Positions 54,309 through 61,500 of a stretch of DNA of 64,000 bases are shown piece after piece. The translations under genes and the position numbers were made by a program. This stretch comes from Phenylobacterium sp. (GTDB lineage Bacteria; Pseudomonadota; Alphaproteobacteria; Caulobacterales; Caulobacteraceae): assembly GCA_020402745.1 (NCBI GenBank), contig JADBYZ010000001.1, forward strand, positions 186,001 through 250,000, in the 5' to 3' direction. The notes below the pieces were generated by a model, which was given only the letters and a program-made list of their open reading frames with translations, made no database searches and had not been told where the DNA came from. How positions within the stretch are numbered: position 1 is the stretch's first letter; every line of letters begins with the position of its first letter.

Positions 54309-55606
54309 GCAGCCGCCAGCCGGCTCATCAGGAGGGCGGCCCGGCGGGTCTGCCGCTGCATGGCGGGAATGTCCATGGTTTCGCCGGGAGCATGGGCGCC
54401 CTCTCCGGCGGCTCCCAGGCCCACCAGACCGTCGACCAGGTGCGAGACGAAGGCGATGTCTCCGGCGCCGCGACGGAGGGGATCAAGCTCGCGCATGACG
54501 GGATAGCCAAGGTCCCGGTTCACCAGGTTCAACTCTCCCAGCAGCCGGCGCGCGCCCTCGGTCGGCGGCATGGCCGGATAGCCCTCCGTGAACTCCAAGG
54601 TCGCCTTGGCGCCGGGAAGGCTGTCCGCGACAATGGCCTCCATCCGGGCCTTGAGCCGGTCTGTCTGATCGTTGGACAGGGTCCGCAGGTCTCCGATGGC
54701 CAGTGCCTCGCCGGGGATGATGTTCCCCTTGCCCGAGGCCTTTCCGCCGGTGGAGTCGCGGTTGAAGGCGGCGTCTGCGCCTCCGAGGACAAGACCGACG
54801 CTGTAGGTGGCGTTCGGTTCCCGGAGCTGTTCGCGGAAGGTGTCGAGAATACGGGCCAGCTCATAGATGGCGCCGTATCCGGCGCTCTCTGAGAAGACCC
54901 CGGAGGAATGGCCCGACTTGGCCTTGATCCTGACCGTCCAGGTGTTGGAGGAGCGGCGGGCGATGGACCCCATGTCGGCGCCGTTCTCCCGGGCGAGACC
55001 TTCGAAATCGAGGGCGACGTCAGACTCCCGTGCGGCCGCAATCAGGTCGCGGCGGGCGATCTCAACAGGTCTCCCGACGCGCTCTTCATCACCGGTGAGA
55101 ACAACGGTGATGTCCGCGCCCTTGAGGGTCCCGGCGGCCTTCATGGCGCGAAGCGCTCCGATCATGATGACGATGCCGCCCTTCATGTCGTTCACCCCCG
55201 GTCCGACGACGGTGTCGCCGCTGCGGACATATCCCTTGAAGGGGCTATCGGGCTCGAAGACGGTGTCCAGATGGCCGATGAGAAGCATGCGACGCCCCCC
55301 GCCCCCGCCTCGGTGGACGGCGATCAGATGCCCTGCCCGGCCCGTTTCGGCCATGGGGCTCCAGCGGACCTCAAAGCCGAGATCCTGGAACTCCCTGGCC
55401 ACCCGCCGGCCGACGGCCTCGACCCCCGCCAGGTTCATGGTGCCGGAGTTGATCGCGACCAGCTCTTCCAGAAGCGCCAGTTGGGCCTCCTGTCCGGCGT
55501 CGATGCTCGTGACCATCTTCCGCTCCGCAGCGGAAAGGCTGGCGGCGGAGGCGGGGAGCGCGAAGACAAGAGCGCAGGCCAGCCCAAAGGCGAGACGCGA
55601 GAACAT
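54287..55606 (-). CDS. Exported M20-family metallohydrolase (glutamate carboxypeptidase-like)
   Basis: A 439-residue two-zinc hydrolase. The signal peptide LAFGLACALVFALPASAA predicts export. Metal-site blocks are LIGHLDTVFEP (His/Asp), GVNDMKGGIVIMIGALRAMK (bridging Asp), VLTGDEERVGRP (Glu pair) and a final IAFVSHLVDG His. The dimerisation domain carries RIKAKSGHSSGVF. It resembles carboxypeptidase G2-type enzymes that remove C-terminal Glu from peptides or folates. GAGGAGG eight bases before the ATG at 55606 sets the start. It is divergent from the aldehyde dehydrogenase gene. Confidence 0.9.
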   Translation of the reverse strand: MFSRLAFGLACALVFALPASAASLSAAERKMVTSIDAGQEAQLALLEELVAINSGTMNLAGVEAVGRRVAREFQDLGFEVRWSPMAETGRAGHLIAVHRGGGGGRRMLLIGHLDTVFEPDSPFKGYVRSGDTVVGPGVNDMKGGIVIMIGALRAMKAAGTLKGADITVVLTGDEERVGRPVEIARRDLIAAARESDVALDFEGLARENGADMGSIARRSSNTWTVRIKAKSGHSSGVFSESAGYGAIYELARILDTFREQLREPNATYSVGLVLGGADAAFNRDSTGGKASGKGNIIPGEALAIGDLRTLSNDQTDRLKARMEAIVADSLPGAKATLEFTEGYPAMPPTEGARRLLGELNLVNRDLGYPVMRELDPLRRGAGDIAFVSHLVDGLVGLGAAGEGAHAPGETMDIPAMQRQTRRAALLMSRLAAAQAAPSR

Positions 55607-55728
55607 GGAACCCTCCTCTTTCGGTTGACCGGGAGATTGACCCGCCGCAACCGCCAGGCGCAACCCCGGGCTTGATTGGCGCGACGTCATTCCCCCATTG
55701 TGCCGCCAACATTTCGCGGGAGGACGAC

Positions 55729-57135
55729 ATGGGTCCCTACAAGCTGCTTATCGATGGCCAACTGGTCGACGGCGACGCTGTCATGCCGGTGATCAACCCG
55801 GCGACCGAGGAGGTGCTGGTCGAGTGCCCGCGCGCCTCGAAGGCCCAGCTGGACCAGGCCGTCGCCGCGGCCAAGCGCGCCTTCCCCGCCTGGGCCGCCA
55901 CCCCGATGGATGAGCGCCGCAAGGCCCTGCTCGCCATGGCCGACGCCATCCAGGGCGACCTGGAGACCCTGTCCCGCACCCTCGTCCAGGAACAGGGCAA
56001 GCCCCTGCAGGACGCCATGGGCGAGGTTTTCGGTGCGGCCGCCTTCTTCCGCTACTTCGCCAGCCTGGACCTGCCTGAGAAGGTCATCGAGGACTCCGAC
56101 GCCCGCAAGGTGATCTCCCGCCGCCGGCCCCTGGGCGTAGTCGGCGCCATCGTGCCCTGGAACTTCCCGATCATTCTGATGGCCTTCAAGGTCCCGGCCG
56201 CCCTGCTGGCCGGAAACACCGTGATCCTCAAGCCCGCCGCCACCACGCCCCTGACCACCCTGCGCATTGGCGAGCTGGTGAAGGACATCCTGCCCCCCGG
56301 CGTCCTGAACGTGATCTCCGACGCCAACGACCTGGGCGGCGCCATCACCGCCCATCCGGACATCCGCAAGGTCTCCTTCACCGGCTCCACCGAGACCGGC
56401 AAGAAGGTCATGGCCGGCGCCGCCGAGGCGCTGAAGCGCATCACCCTGGAGCTCGGCGGCAATGACGCCGCCATCGTCCTCGACGGCGTCGACCCCAAGG
56501 AGGCCGCCCCCAAGATCTTCGGCGCCGCCTTCCAGAACTCCGGCCAGGTCTGCATCGCCGTAAAGCGGGCCTATGTCCACGAGAGCATCTACGACGCCAT
56601 GTGCGACGAGCTGGCCAAGCTGGCCGACGCCGCCGTGATGGGCGACGGCCTCCAGCAGGGTGTGACCCTGGGCCCGCTCCAGAACAAGAGCCAGTTCGAG
56701 AAGGTCCTCGGTCTGATCGAGGACGCCAAGACAAAGGGCAAGGTCATTGCAGGCGGCGGTCGCGCCGAGGGCAAGGGCTATTTCATTCGCCCCACCATCG
56801 TCCGCGACATCGAGGACGGCGCCCGACTGGTGGACGAGGAACAGTTCGGTCCGGTCCTGCCGGTCATCAAGATCAAGGACGGCGAGGACGCCGTGCGCCG
56901 GGCCAATGCGTCCGAGTACGGCCTGGGGGGTTCCATCTGGGCCAAGGACCTCGACCGCGCCCTCGACCTGGCCGGCCGCATGGATGCCGGTACGGTCTGG
57001 ATCAACAAGCACGCGGAACTGGCCCCCAACATCCCCTTCGGCGGCGCCAAGTTCTCGGGCGTGGGCAACGAGCTGGGTGAGGAAGGCCTCGCCGAATTCA
57101 CCCAGCAGCACGTCATCAACATGGCCAAGGTCTGA
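55729..57135 (+). CDS. NAD(P)-dependent aldehyde dehydrogenase
   Basis: A 468-residue member of the ALDH superfamily. PWNFPIILMAFKVPAALLAG with NTVILKPA forms the cofactor site, FTGSTETGKKVM follows, LELGGNDAAIVLDG carries the general-base Glu, and FQNSGQVCIAVKRAYV the catalytic Cys. EEQFGPVLPVIK and SEYGLGGSIWAKD complete the set. It oxidises an aldehyde to the acid; the substrate is not determined. GGGAGG precedes the ATG at 55729. Codon usage is strongly GC-biased, more than its neighbours, which suggests high expression. Confidence 0.92.
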   Translation: MGPYKLLIDGQLVDGDAVMPVINPATEEVLVECPRASKAQLDQAVAAAKRAFPAWAATPMDERRKALLAMADAIQGDLETLSRTLVQEQGKPLQDAMGEVFGAAAFFRYFASLDLPEKVIEDSDARKVISRRRPLGVVGAIVPWNFPIILMAFKVPAALLAGNTVILKPAATTPLTTLRIGELVKDILPPGVLNVISDANDLGGAITAHPDIRKVSFTGSTETGKKVMAGAAEALKRITLELGGNDAAIVLDGVDPKEAAPKIFGAAFQNSGQVCIAVKRAYVHESIYDAMCDELAKLADAAVMGDGLQQGVTLGPLQNKSQFEKVLGLIEDAKTKGKVIAGGGRAEGKGYFIRPTIVRDIEDGARLVDEEQFGPVLPVIKIKDGEDAVRRANASEYGLGGSIWAKDLDRALDLAGRMDAGTVWINKHAELAPNIPFGGAKFSGVGNELGEEGLAEFTQQHVINMAKV

Positions 57136-57136
57136 T

Positions 57137-57152
57137 CCGCCTGCACAGGCGG
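57137..57152 (+). terminator. Possible terminator hairpin after the aldehyde dehydrogenase gene
   Basis: CCGCCT-GCAC-AGGCGG forms a six-bp stem one base after the stop codon. No T-run follows, so it may only stabilise the mRNA end or work with Rho. Confidence 0.35.
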
Positions 57153-57198
57153 GCAGGATGAGAGGAATACACCTGAAGCGATTGTTCGCCCTCGCTGC

Positions 57199-58254
57199 CT
57201 ACCAGGCCCCTTCACTGGCCATGACGGTCATTCCCTTGCCGTGGTTGTCAGGCAGTACGGGCGCCTGGGTGACAAGAACCGTGGATCCCGGAACGATGAC
57301 CTCGGCGAGGGCGGCGTGAAAGCCCCTTGGCATGCGCAGATGGTTCAGGATGCCGCTGTCCAGGGGAAGGCCATCATCACCGGCGTGCCCCGGAACCCCG
57401 ACCAGCACCCAGCGCGGCCGTCCGTCGGCCTGCGGTGCATAGGTCAGCACGTGCGTTTCAAAGTCATTGGCGGAAACCTCTGCCCGTGACCGCCCGATCT
57501 CGACCCCATTCCTGAGGACCAGGATTCTCTGATCGCTGCGGGAGACGATGACTGTCACTGGCCCCTCAGGGGAGATCTCCGGCATCCAGCGGTAGGGTTC
57601 ATAATCCGCCAAGGGAACATGGGGCGTGGCCACTCCCATCTCGCCCTGGGCCGCCAGGACGCCTGCAGCCGGAGCCAGCATGGACTTGCCCGCCTCCCCG
57701 GCGACAATCACGGTGGCGCCCAGATGGGTTTCGCCGAAAAGCAGCCGGGCGAACTCGTAGGGGAGGTGAACGCAGCCGTGGCTCTCAGGATAGCCGGGCA
57801 AGCCACCCGCATGCAGAGCCACGCCATCCCAGGTCAGCCGTTGCTGGTAGGGCATGGGTGCGTTGTTGTACTTGCTCGAGCGATGCTTGGCGTCTTTCTG
57901 GAGGATTGTGAAGACGCCTGTCGGGGTCTCATGTCCCGGTTTGCCGCTCGAGACCGTGGAGACGCCGATCCGGACCCCGTTCCTGTAGACGGTGGCCACC
58001 TGCCGCGAGAGGTCGACATAGACGGTGATCGGTCCGTCTGGAGCGATCTCAGGCGCCCAGACCCACTGGCCTGGCTTGAGTTGGTCAGCCTGCCGCGCAA
58101 GTTCGATCACGGATGAGGCCCGAGCGCCCTGGCCCAGGGCTTCCCCCGCCCCGCACAGCAAGAGCGCGGTCGCCCCCGCCGCAATGGCTACACCGTGGTT
58201 GCGCAAGGCAGCCTCCTGAAGAAACGCAGAGGCGCCCTGAGCGGAAGCCTCCAT
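57199..58254 (-). CDS. L,D-transpeptidase (YkuD) family protein with a second, degenerate repeat
   Basis: A 351-residue envelope protein that cross-links peptidoglycan through meso-DAP or attaches proteins to it. A hydrophobic N-terminal segment (residues 20-42) suggests export. The YkuD domain has H148 in VALHAGGLPG and the catalytic C161 in SHGCVHLP (usual SHGCxR; the Arg is His here). Residues 221-254 repeat residues 64-97: WAPEIAPDGPITVYV against WMPEISPEGPVTVIV, both followed by RNGVxIG. The second copy has no SHGC, so it is a non-catalytic duplicate. The exact start is uncertain; later Met/Val codons are possible. Confidence 0.85.
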   Translation of the reverse strand: MEASAQGASAFLQEAALRNHGVAIAAGATALLLCGAGEALGQGARASSVIELARQADQLKPGQWVWAPEIAPDGPITVYVDLSRQVATVYRNGVRIGVSTVSSGKPGHETPTGVFTILQKDAKHRSSKYNNAPMPYQQRLTWDGVALHAGGLPGYPESHGCVHLPYEFARLLFGETHLGATVIVAGEAGKSMLAPAAGVLAAQGEMGVATPHVPLADYEPYRWMPEISPEGPVTVIVSRSDQRILVLRNGVEIGRSRAEVSANDFETHVLTYAPQADGRPRWVLVGVPGHAGDDGLPLDSGILNHLRMPRGFHAALAEVIVPGSTVLVTQAPVLPDNHGKGMTVMASEGAW

Positions 58255-58318
58255 TGAATACCAGCACCTTCCCCGCAGCCCCGCCTCCGGCGCTCCCCCA
58301 GATGTCCTGCGCCCCGGC

Positions 58319-58395
58319 TGGCGCGCCCGGCAGGACTCGAACCTGCAACCGTCCGCTTAGAAGGCGGATGCTCTATCCGGTTGAGCTACGGGCGC
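58319..58395 (-). tRNA. tRNA-Arg (anticodon TCT)
   Basis: The reverse strand folds into a full cloverleaf: acceptor GCGCCCG/CGGGCGC, anticodon loop CTTCTAA with TCT, T-arm GCAGGTTCGAGTCCTGC, and an encoded CCA end (58319-58321). 77 bases. Confidence 0.95.
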
Positions 58396-58414
58396 TCCGG
58401 TCCAAGCGACGGCC

Positions 58415-58720
58415 TTAGTGGGTCCAGGGCTGCTTGCGATCCGCGGAGAAGTTGTCGGCATAGGCCTTGAGAATGCGTTTCGGGGCCTTTGGTTCGGTCA
58501 CCCGGAAGGCCAAGCCGTGCTTCTGGGCGTAGGCTACGGCATCCTCCCGCGTCTCGAACGTCAGGCGAACCTGAGCGCTGGTGTCGTCGGTGAGGGTCCA
58601 ACCCATCAGCGGGTCGGGCATTCTTGCGGAAGCGGGAGCGAACTCCAGCACCCAGTCGCGGGCGCGCGCCTTGCCGGACTGCATAGCTGTCTTCGCGGGA
58701 CTGAAAATGCGCGCGATCAT
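58415..58720 (-). CDS. NDUFS4-like NADH:ubiquinone oxidoreductase accessory subunit
   Basis: A 101-residue protein of the ETC complex I subunit (NDUFS4) family, a small supernumerary subunit shared by alphaproteobacteria and mitochondria that docks near the NADH module. The diagnostic run is RDWVLEFAPASARMPDPLMG, then WTLTDDTSAQVRLTF and AVAYAQKHGLAFRV, ending in the family's C-terminal basic Lys/Arg-rich tail around YADNFSADRKQPWTH. It lies between two tRNA genes and far from any nuo gene, as is usual in these bacteria. The ATG gives the full family length. Confidence 0.88.
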   Translation of the reverse strand: MIARIFSPAKTAMQSGKARARDWVLEFAPASARMPDPLMGWTLTDDTSAQVRLTFETREDAVAYAQKHGLAFRVTEPKAPKRILKAYADNFSADRKQPWTH

Positions 58721-58747
58721 GTCTGCCCTCGGTCTCCTTGCCGGCTC

Positions 58748-58824
58748 TGGTCGGGGCGGCGTGATTCGAACACGCGACCCTCTGCTCCCAAAGCAGATGC
58801 GCTACCAGGCTGCGCTACGCCCCG
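58748..58824 (-). tRNA. tRNA-Pro (anticodon TGG)
   Basis: The reverse strand gives a complete cloverleaf: acceptor CGGGGCG/CGCCCCG, anticodon loop with TGG, T-arm with GTTCGAATC, discriminator A and encoded CCA (58748-58750). 77 bases. Confidence 0.95.
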
Positions 58825-58873
58825 AAGAGCGCCGGCTACGGTTCGCGATAGCCCTCTTCGGGGCGATCTGCAA

Positions 58874-59326
58874 TCAGTCCGCAGCCTTGCGCATGAGTTT
58901 AAAGACTCCGCTGGCCCGGACCAGGTCGCCGCCCCCTGCATAGGCCCGGCCTTCAACAAAGGCTACCTCACGGGTCAGACGGGTCACGCGGCTCTCCCCG
59001 AAGACCCATTCACCCACCCGGGCCATGTGCAGAAAGTCGACGCTGAGATGAATGGTCACGCTTGACCGGCGAGAGGCTCGCCAGACGGCGGCGGCCAGGA
59101 GGCCGTCTATGAACGAGGTCAGCATGCCCCCGTGCACCAGGCCCAGCCCATTGGCGTGCCGCGGCAGGGCGAAAAAGGCGTGCTCGGTCGCCTCTCTCTG
59201 GGGGTCTCTGTGGAAGTAAGGGCCGTTGTGGGTGGAGTATGGGCCCCGGGTCGACGATAGAATGAAACCCGGCGGCGGTTGAATGTTTCCCTCGGCATGA
59301 GGGTCAGCAGTGGGCGTGAGGCTCAT
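58874..59326 (-). CDS. PaaI-type hotdog-fold thioesterase
   Basis: A 150-residue cytosolic thioesterase. ANGLGLVHGGMLTSFIDGLL is the hotdog central helix with the HGG active-site segment, and VTIHLSVDFLHMARVGEWV forms the following strands. Such enzymes hydrolyse acyl-CoA thioesters, often of aromatic acids; the substrate is not identified. The start overlaps the DUF192 gene stop (ATGA), so the two are coupled. Confidence 0.87.
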   Translation of the reverse strand: MSLTPTADPHAEGNIQPPPGFILSSTRGPYSTHNGPYFHRDPQREATEHAFFALPRHANGLGLVHGGMLTSFIDGLLAAAVWRASRRSSVTIHLSVDFLHMARVGEWVFGESRVTRLTREVAFVEGRAYAGGGDLVRASGVFKLMRKAAD

Positions 59327-59829
59327 GGACGGGCCCGGAAAATCGAGAAGTCGACGCGGTCTCCTGGCTGAAGCCCAATCTGCGCCGCCCGCCCGCCGGC
59401 CAGCTCCAGGACGCCCAGGATGGGACCACCAGCGGGTCGAGGGGTCTCATCCAGGGGCCTTGCATTGCGAACAATCGACCTGACCACGCCATCCTTCCGG
59501 ATGTAGATGATGTCGAGCGGGATCAGTGTGTTGCGCATCCAGAAGGCGGCGTCTGGGCGCTCGCGGCCGAAATCGAAGAGCATGCCTCGATCGGGCGCCA
59601 GGCTTCGCCGGCACATCATGCCCAGTTCACGCTCACGATCGGTGTCGGCGACCTCGACGAGGAATCGGTACTCCCCTCTCACCGTGCGAACCGTGAGGGG
59701 CCTGAGGGGCTTCAGTTCGGGATTACCTACGCACGACCCAGCCTCTGACGCCGCAAGGGCGACCGCCGACGGAGGCCCAGCGAAGACACAAAGTCCTGCA
59801 AGAAAGAGGATCAGAGGGAGAGATCGCAT
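59323..59829 (-). CDS. Exported DUF192 protein
   Basis: A 168-residue protein with a signal peptide (LPLILFLAGLCVFAG to VALAA). DUF192 landmarks are FLVEVADTDRERELGMMCRR, GMLFDFGRERPDAAFWMRNT, IPLDIIYIRKDGVV and the closing VLELAGGRAAQIGLQPGD. The function of this family is unknown. It lies 36 bases after the cold-shock gene on the same strand and overlaps the thioesterase gene by four bases, so all three are probably one transcript. Confidence 0.85.
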   Translation of the reverse strand: MRSLPLILFLAGLCVFAGPPSAVALAASEAGSCVGNPELKPLRPLTVRTVRGEYRFLVEVADTDRERELGMMCRRSLAPDRGMLFDFGRERPDAAFWMRNTLIPLDIIYIRKDGVVRSIVRNARPLDETPRPAGGPILGVLELAGGRAAQIGLQPGDRVDFSIFRARP

Positions 59830-59865
59830 CTCTTGGCCTTACCTCCGGCAGGCCCGGGGCGCCAG

Positions 59866-60507
59866 TCAGATCAGCTGCACCTCGGCCACCACCATTCCCT
59901 TGGGGCCTTTGCCGAAGCGGACCAGCAGGTCCTCTCCCGGCTGGAGGTCCTCAATCCCGACCCGTCGCAGCGTCTCTATATGGACAAAAATGTCCCCGGC
60001 CTCCTGCTCACGGACCACGAAGCCATAACCCTTCGTACGGTTGAACCACTTCACCTTCGCGCGCTCAAAGGGCCCCTCCGGATCCGGCGTTCGCCCCCCT
60101 CCGCTGGCGCTGGACCGGGGCTGAAAGCCGCCCCTGCCGCCGCGGTCAAACCCTTCGCGGGCGTAGCCGGCGCCGCCGGAATCGCGCTCGCGATGCCCTC
60201 CGTAATCCCTGTCTGTTCGACGCGCCGAATGCGGTTGGGCCGTACTCTCGTCGAAGTCGTGTATCTCGGAGACCTGCCACCCCTTGGGCCGTCGGATAGC
60301 CGAGCAGGACAAGGTCGCGCCTTCCGGCGCGTCCTCCCGCCCTACACCGCGAAGCGAGGTCACATGGATCAGCACATCCTTTCGGTCTGTAAGTTCAGGC
60401 TGATCGGGAACGATGAAGCCGTATCCCTTTCCCTCGTCGAACCATTTTACACGACCGCTGATCCGGACTGAGCTCTCCCGATCATCATCAAACCCGAAAC
60501 CGGACAT
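59866..60507 (-). CDS. Two-domain cold-shock (CspA-type) protein with RG-rich linker
   Basis: A 213-residue nucleic-acid-binding protein. The first cold-shock domain (about 16-85) has [16 protein letters not shown] and VLIHVTSL; the second (about 148-212) has [16 protein letters not shown] and IFVHIETL, so RNP1 and RNP2 are present in both. The linker (about 90-145) is polar and rich in Gly, Arg and Ser ([18 protein letters not shown]), reminiscent of RGG tracts in RNA-binding proteins. Double cold-shock proteins occur in Caulobacter and relatives, where they act as RNA chaperones in stress and stationary phase. GAGAGGGGG precedes the ATG. Confidence 0.9.
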   Translation of the reverse strand: MSGFGFDDDRESSVRISGRVKWFDEGKGYGFIVPDQPELTDRKDVLIHVTSLRGVGREDAPEGATLSCSAIRRPKGWQVSEIHDFDESTAQPHSARRTDRDYGGHRERDSGGAGYAREGFDRGGRGGFQPRSSASGGGRTPDPEGPFERAKVKWFNRTKGYGFVVREQEAGDIFVHIETLRRVGIEDLQPGEDLLVRFGKGPKGMVVAEVQLI

Positions 60508-60689
60508 GGCCCCCTCTCGTCCGACTGGCGCGAGCTCCGGACAGAAACTCCGCAGACGAAAGTCTTTTCTTGTCTGTTACCCAACGTCAATGGCCGATTT
60601 TCGACGAGCGTGTTCGTTTCTCGCAACACCAACGCCCCCTTCGGCCAAACGCCACTTACGCCCTCAACTTACGGGCCGCCGAGAAGGCG

Positions 60690-61135
60690 CGGCTCCCCAA
60701 GAGCAGGCGCCGCCAGCTTATGGACTATCTGCAAGTGGCCCGGCAGGTCAGCATGCGGCGCGCCAGCGGGGCGCTCAGGGCGGAACGATCCAGCCACCAC
60801 TGCAGGGGCAAGCGGGCCGATCCTGTTGCCTTGGAGAAGCGGATCAAGGAGATCGCCCAGACGCGGGTGCGCGACGGCCACCGGCGGATCCCGAAGTTGC
60901 TCAAACGCGGGGGATGGCCGGTCCTGGATCCCCGCTTCGCTTTCACGGCGCACGACGTTGTCGAGACCCTCGATCGGGCCGGCAAGGGGGTGGGTTATCC
61001 AAAGACCATACGGGTCGATAACGGCCCGGAGTTTGTCTCCTGTGACCTGGATCTGTGGGCCTATCGGCGCGGCTCACCCTGGACTTTAGCCGCCCGGGAA
61101 GGCGAAGGACAACGCCCCCTCAAAATGCGAGGCTT
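60690..61135 (+). pseudogene. IS3-family transposase (OrfB) remnant with internal deletion and frameshifts
   Basis: Translation gives LMDYLQVARQVSMRRASGAL and KRIKEIAQTRVRDGHRRIPK, the N-terminal part of IS3-type OrfB. It then jumps near 60925 to VVETLDRAGKGVGYPKTIRV and DNGPEFVS, the end of the rve core, so the middle with the first catalytic Asp is deleted. After DLDLWAYRRG a missing base shifts the frame (TLDFSRPG continues in another frame near 61070). No terminal repeats were recognised. It is the only feature seen in the gap 60508-61344. Confidence 0.75.
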
Positions 61136-61344
61136 GGCGTAGGGTCACCCATGAACCTTGTCCCCACAGCGCGCGCGGCGCCAAGTGCCCGGTCGGCTGA
61201 TGAACGGCGCCGGGCCATCGGGCCCGACCGGCGCCTGACCGGCGGGAAAACCCAGCCCTCCCCGGTCCACGGGTGAGGGGCAAGGGCACGAGGACGTGTT
61301 CCCATCCGTCAAAACTTTAAGAGTCCCGGAGATTCAACCTCGTG

Positions 61345-61419
61345 TGGCAGTCCCTAGGGGAGTCGAACCCCTCTCTCCAGGTTGAAAACCTGGCGTCCTA
61401 ACCGATAGACGAAGGGACC
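61345..61419 (-). tRNA. tRNA-Glu (anticodon TTC)
   Basis: The reverse strand folds as a cloverleaf: acceptor GGTCCCT/AGGGACT, anticodon stem CCAGG/CCTGG with loop TTTTCAA (TTC), T-arm GAGGGGTTCGACTCCCCT, discriminator G and encoded CCA (61345-61347). 75 bases. Confidence 0.95.
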
Positions 61420-61500
61420 GCAGACGCGAGAGCGGCGTCTATATCCGCCTTCCTGGGACCGTGCAAGACACCCCTCCCGGTTTTCCCGGAGCTCTGCGCC

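Noticed and set aside
55687-57111. 474-residue open frame antisense to the aldehyde dehydrogenase gene
   Set aside because: Shadow frame; low-complexity Gly/Leu/Asp-rich translation with no recognisable domain.
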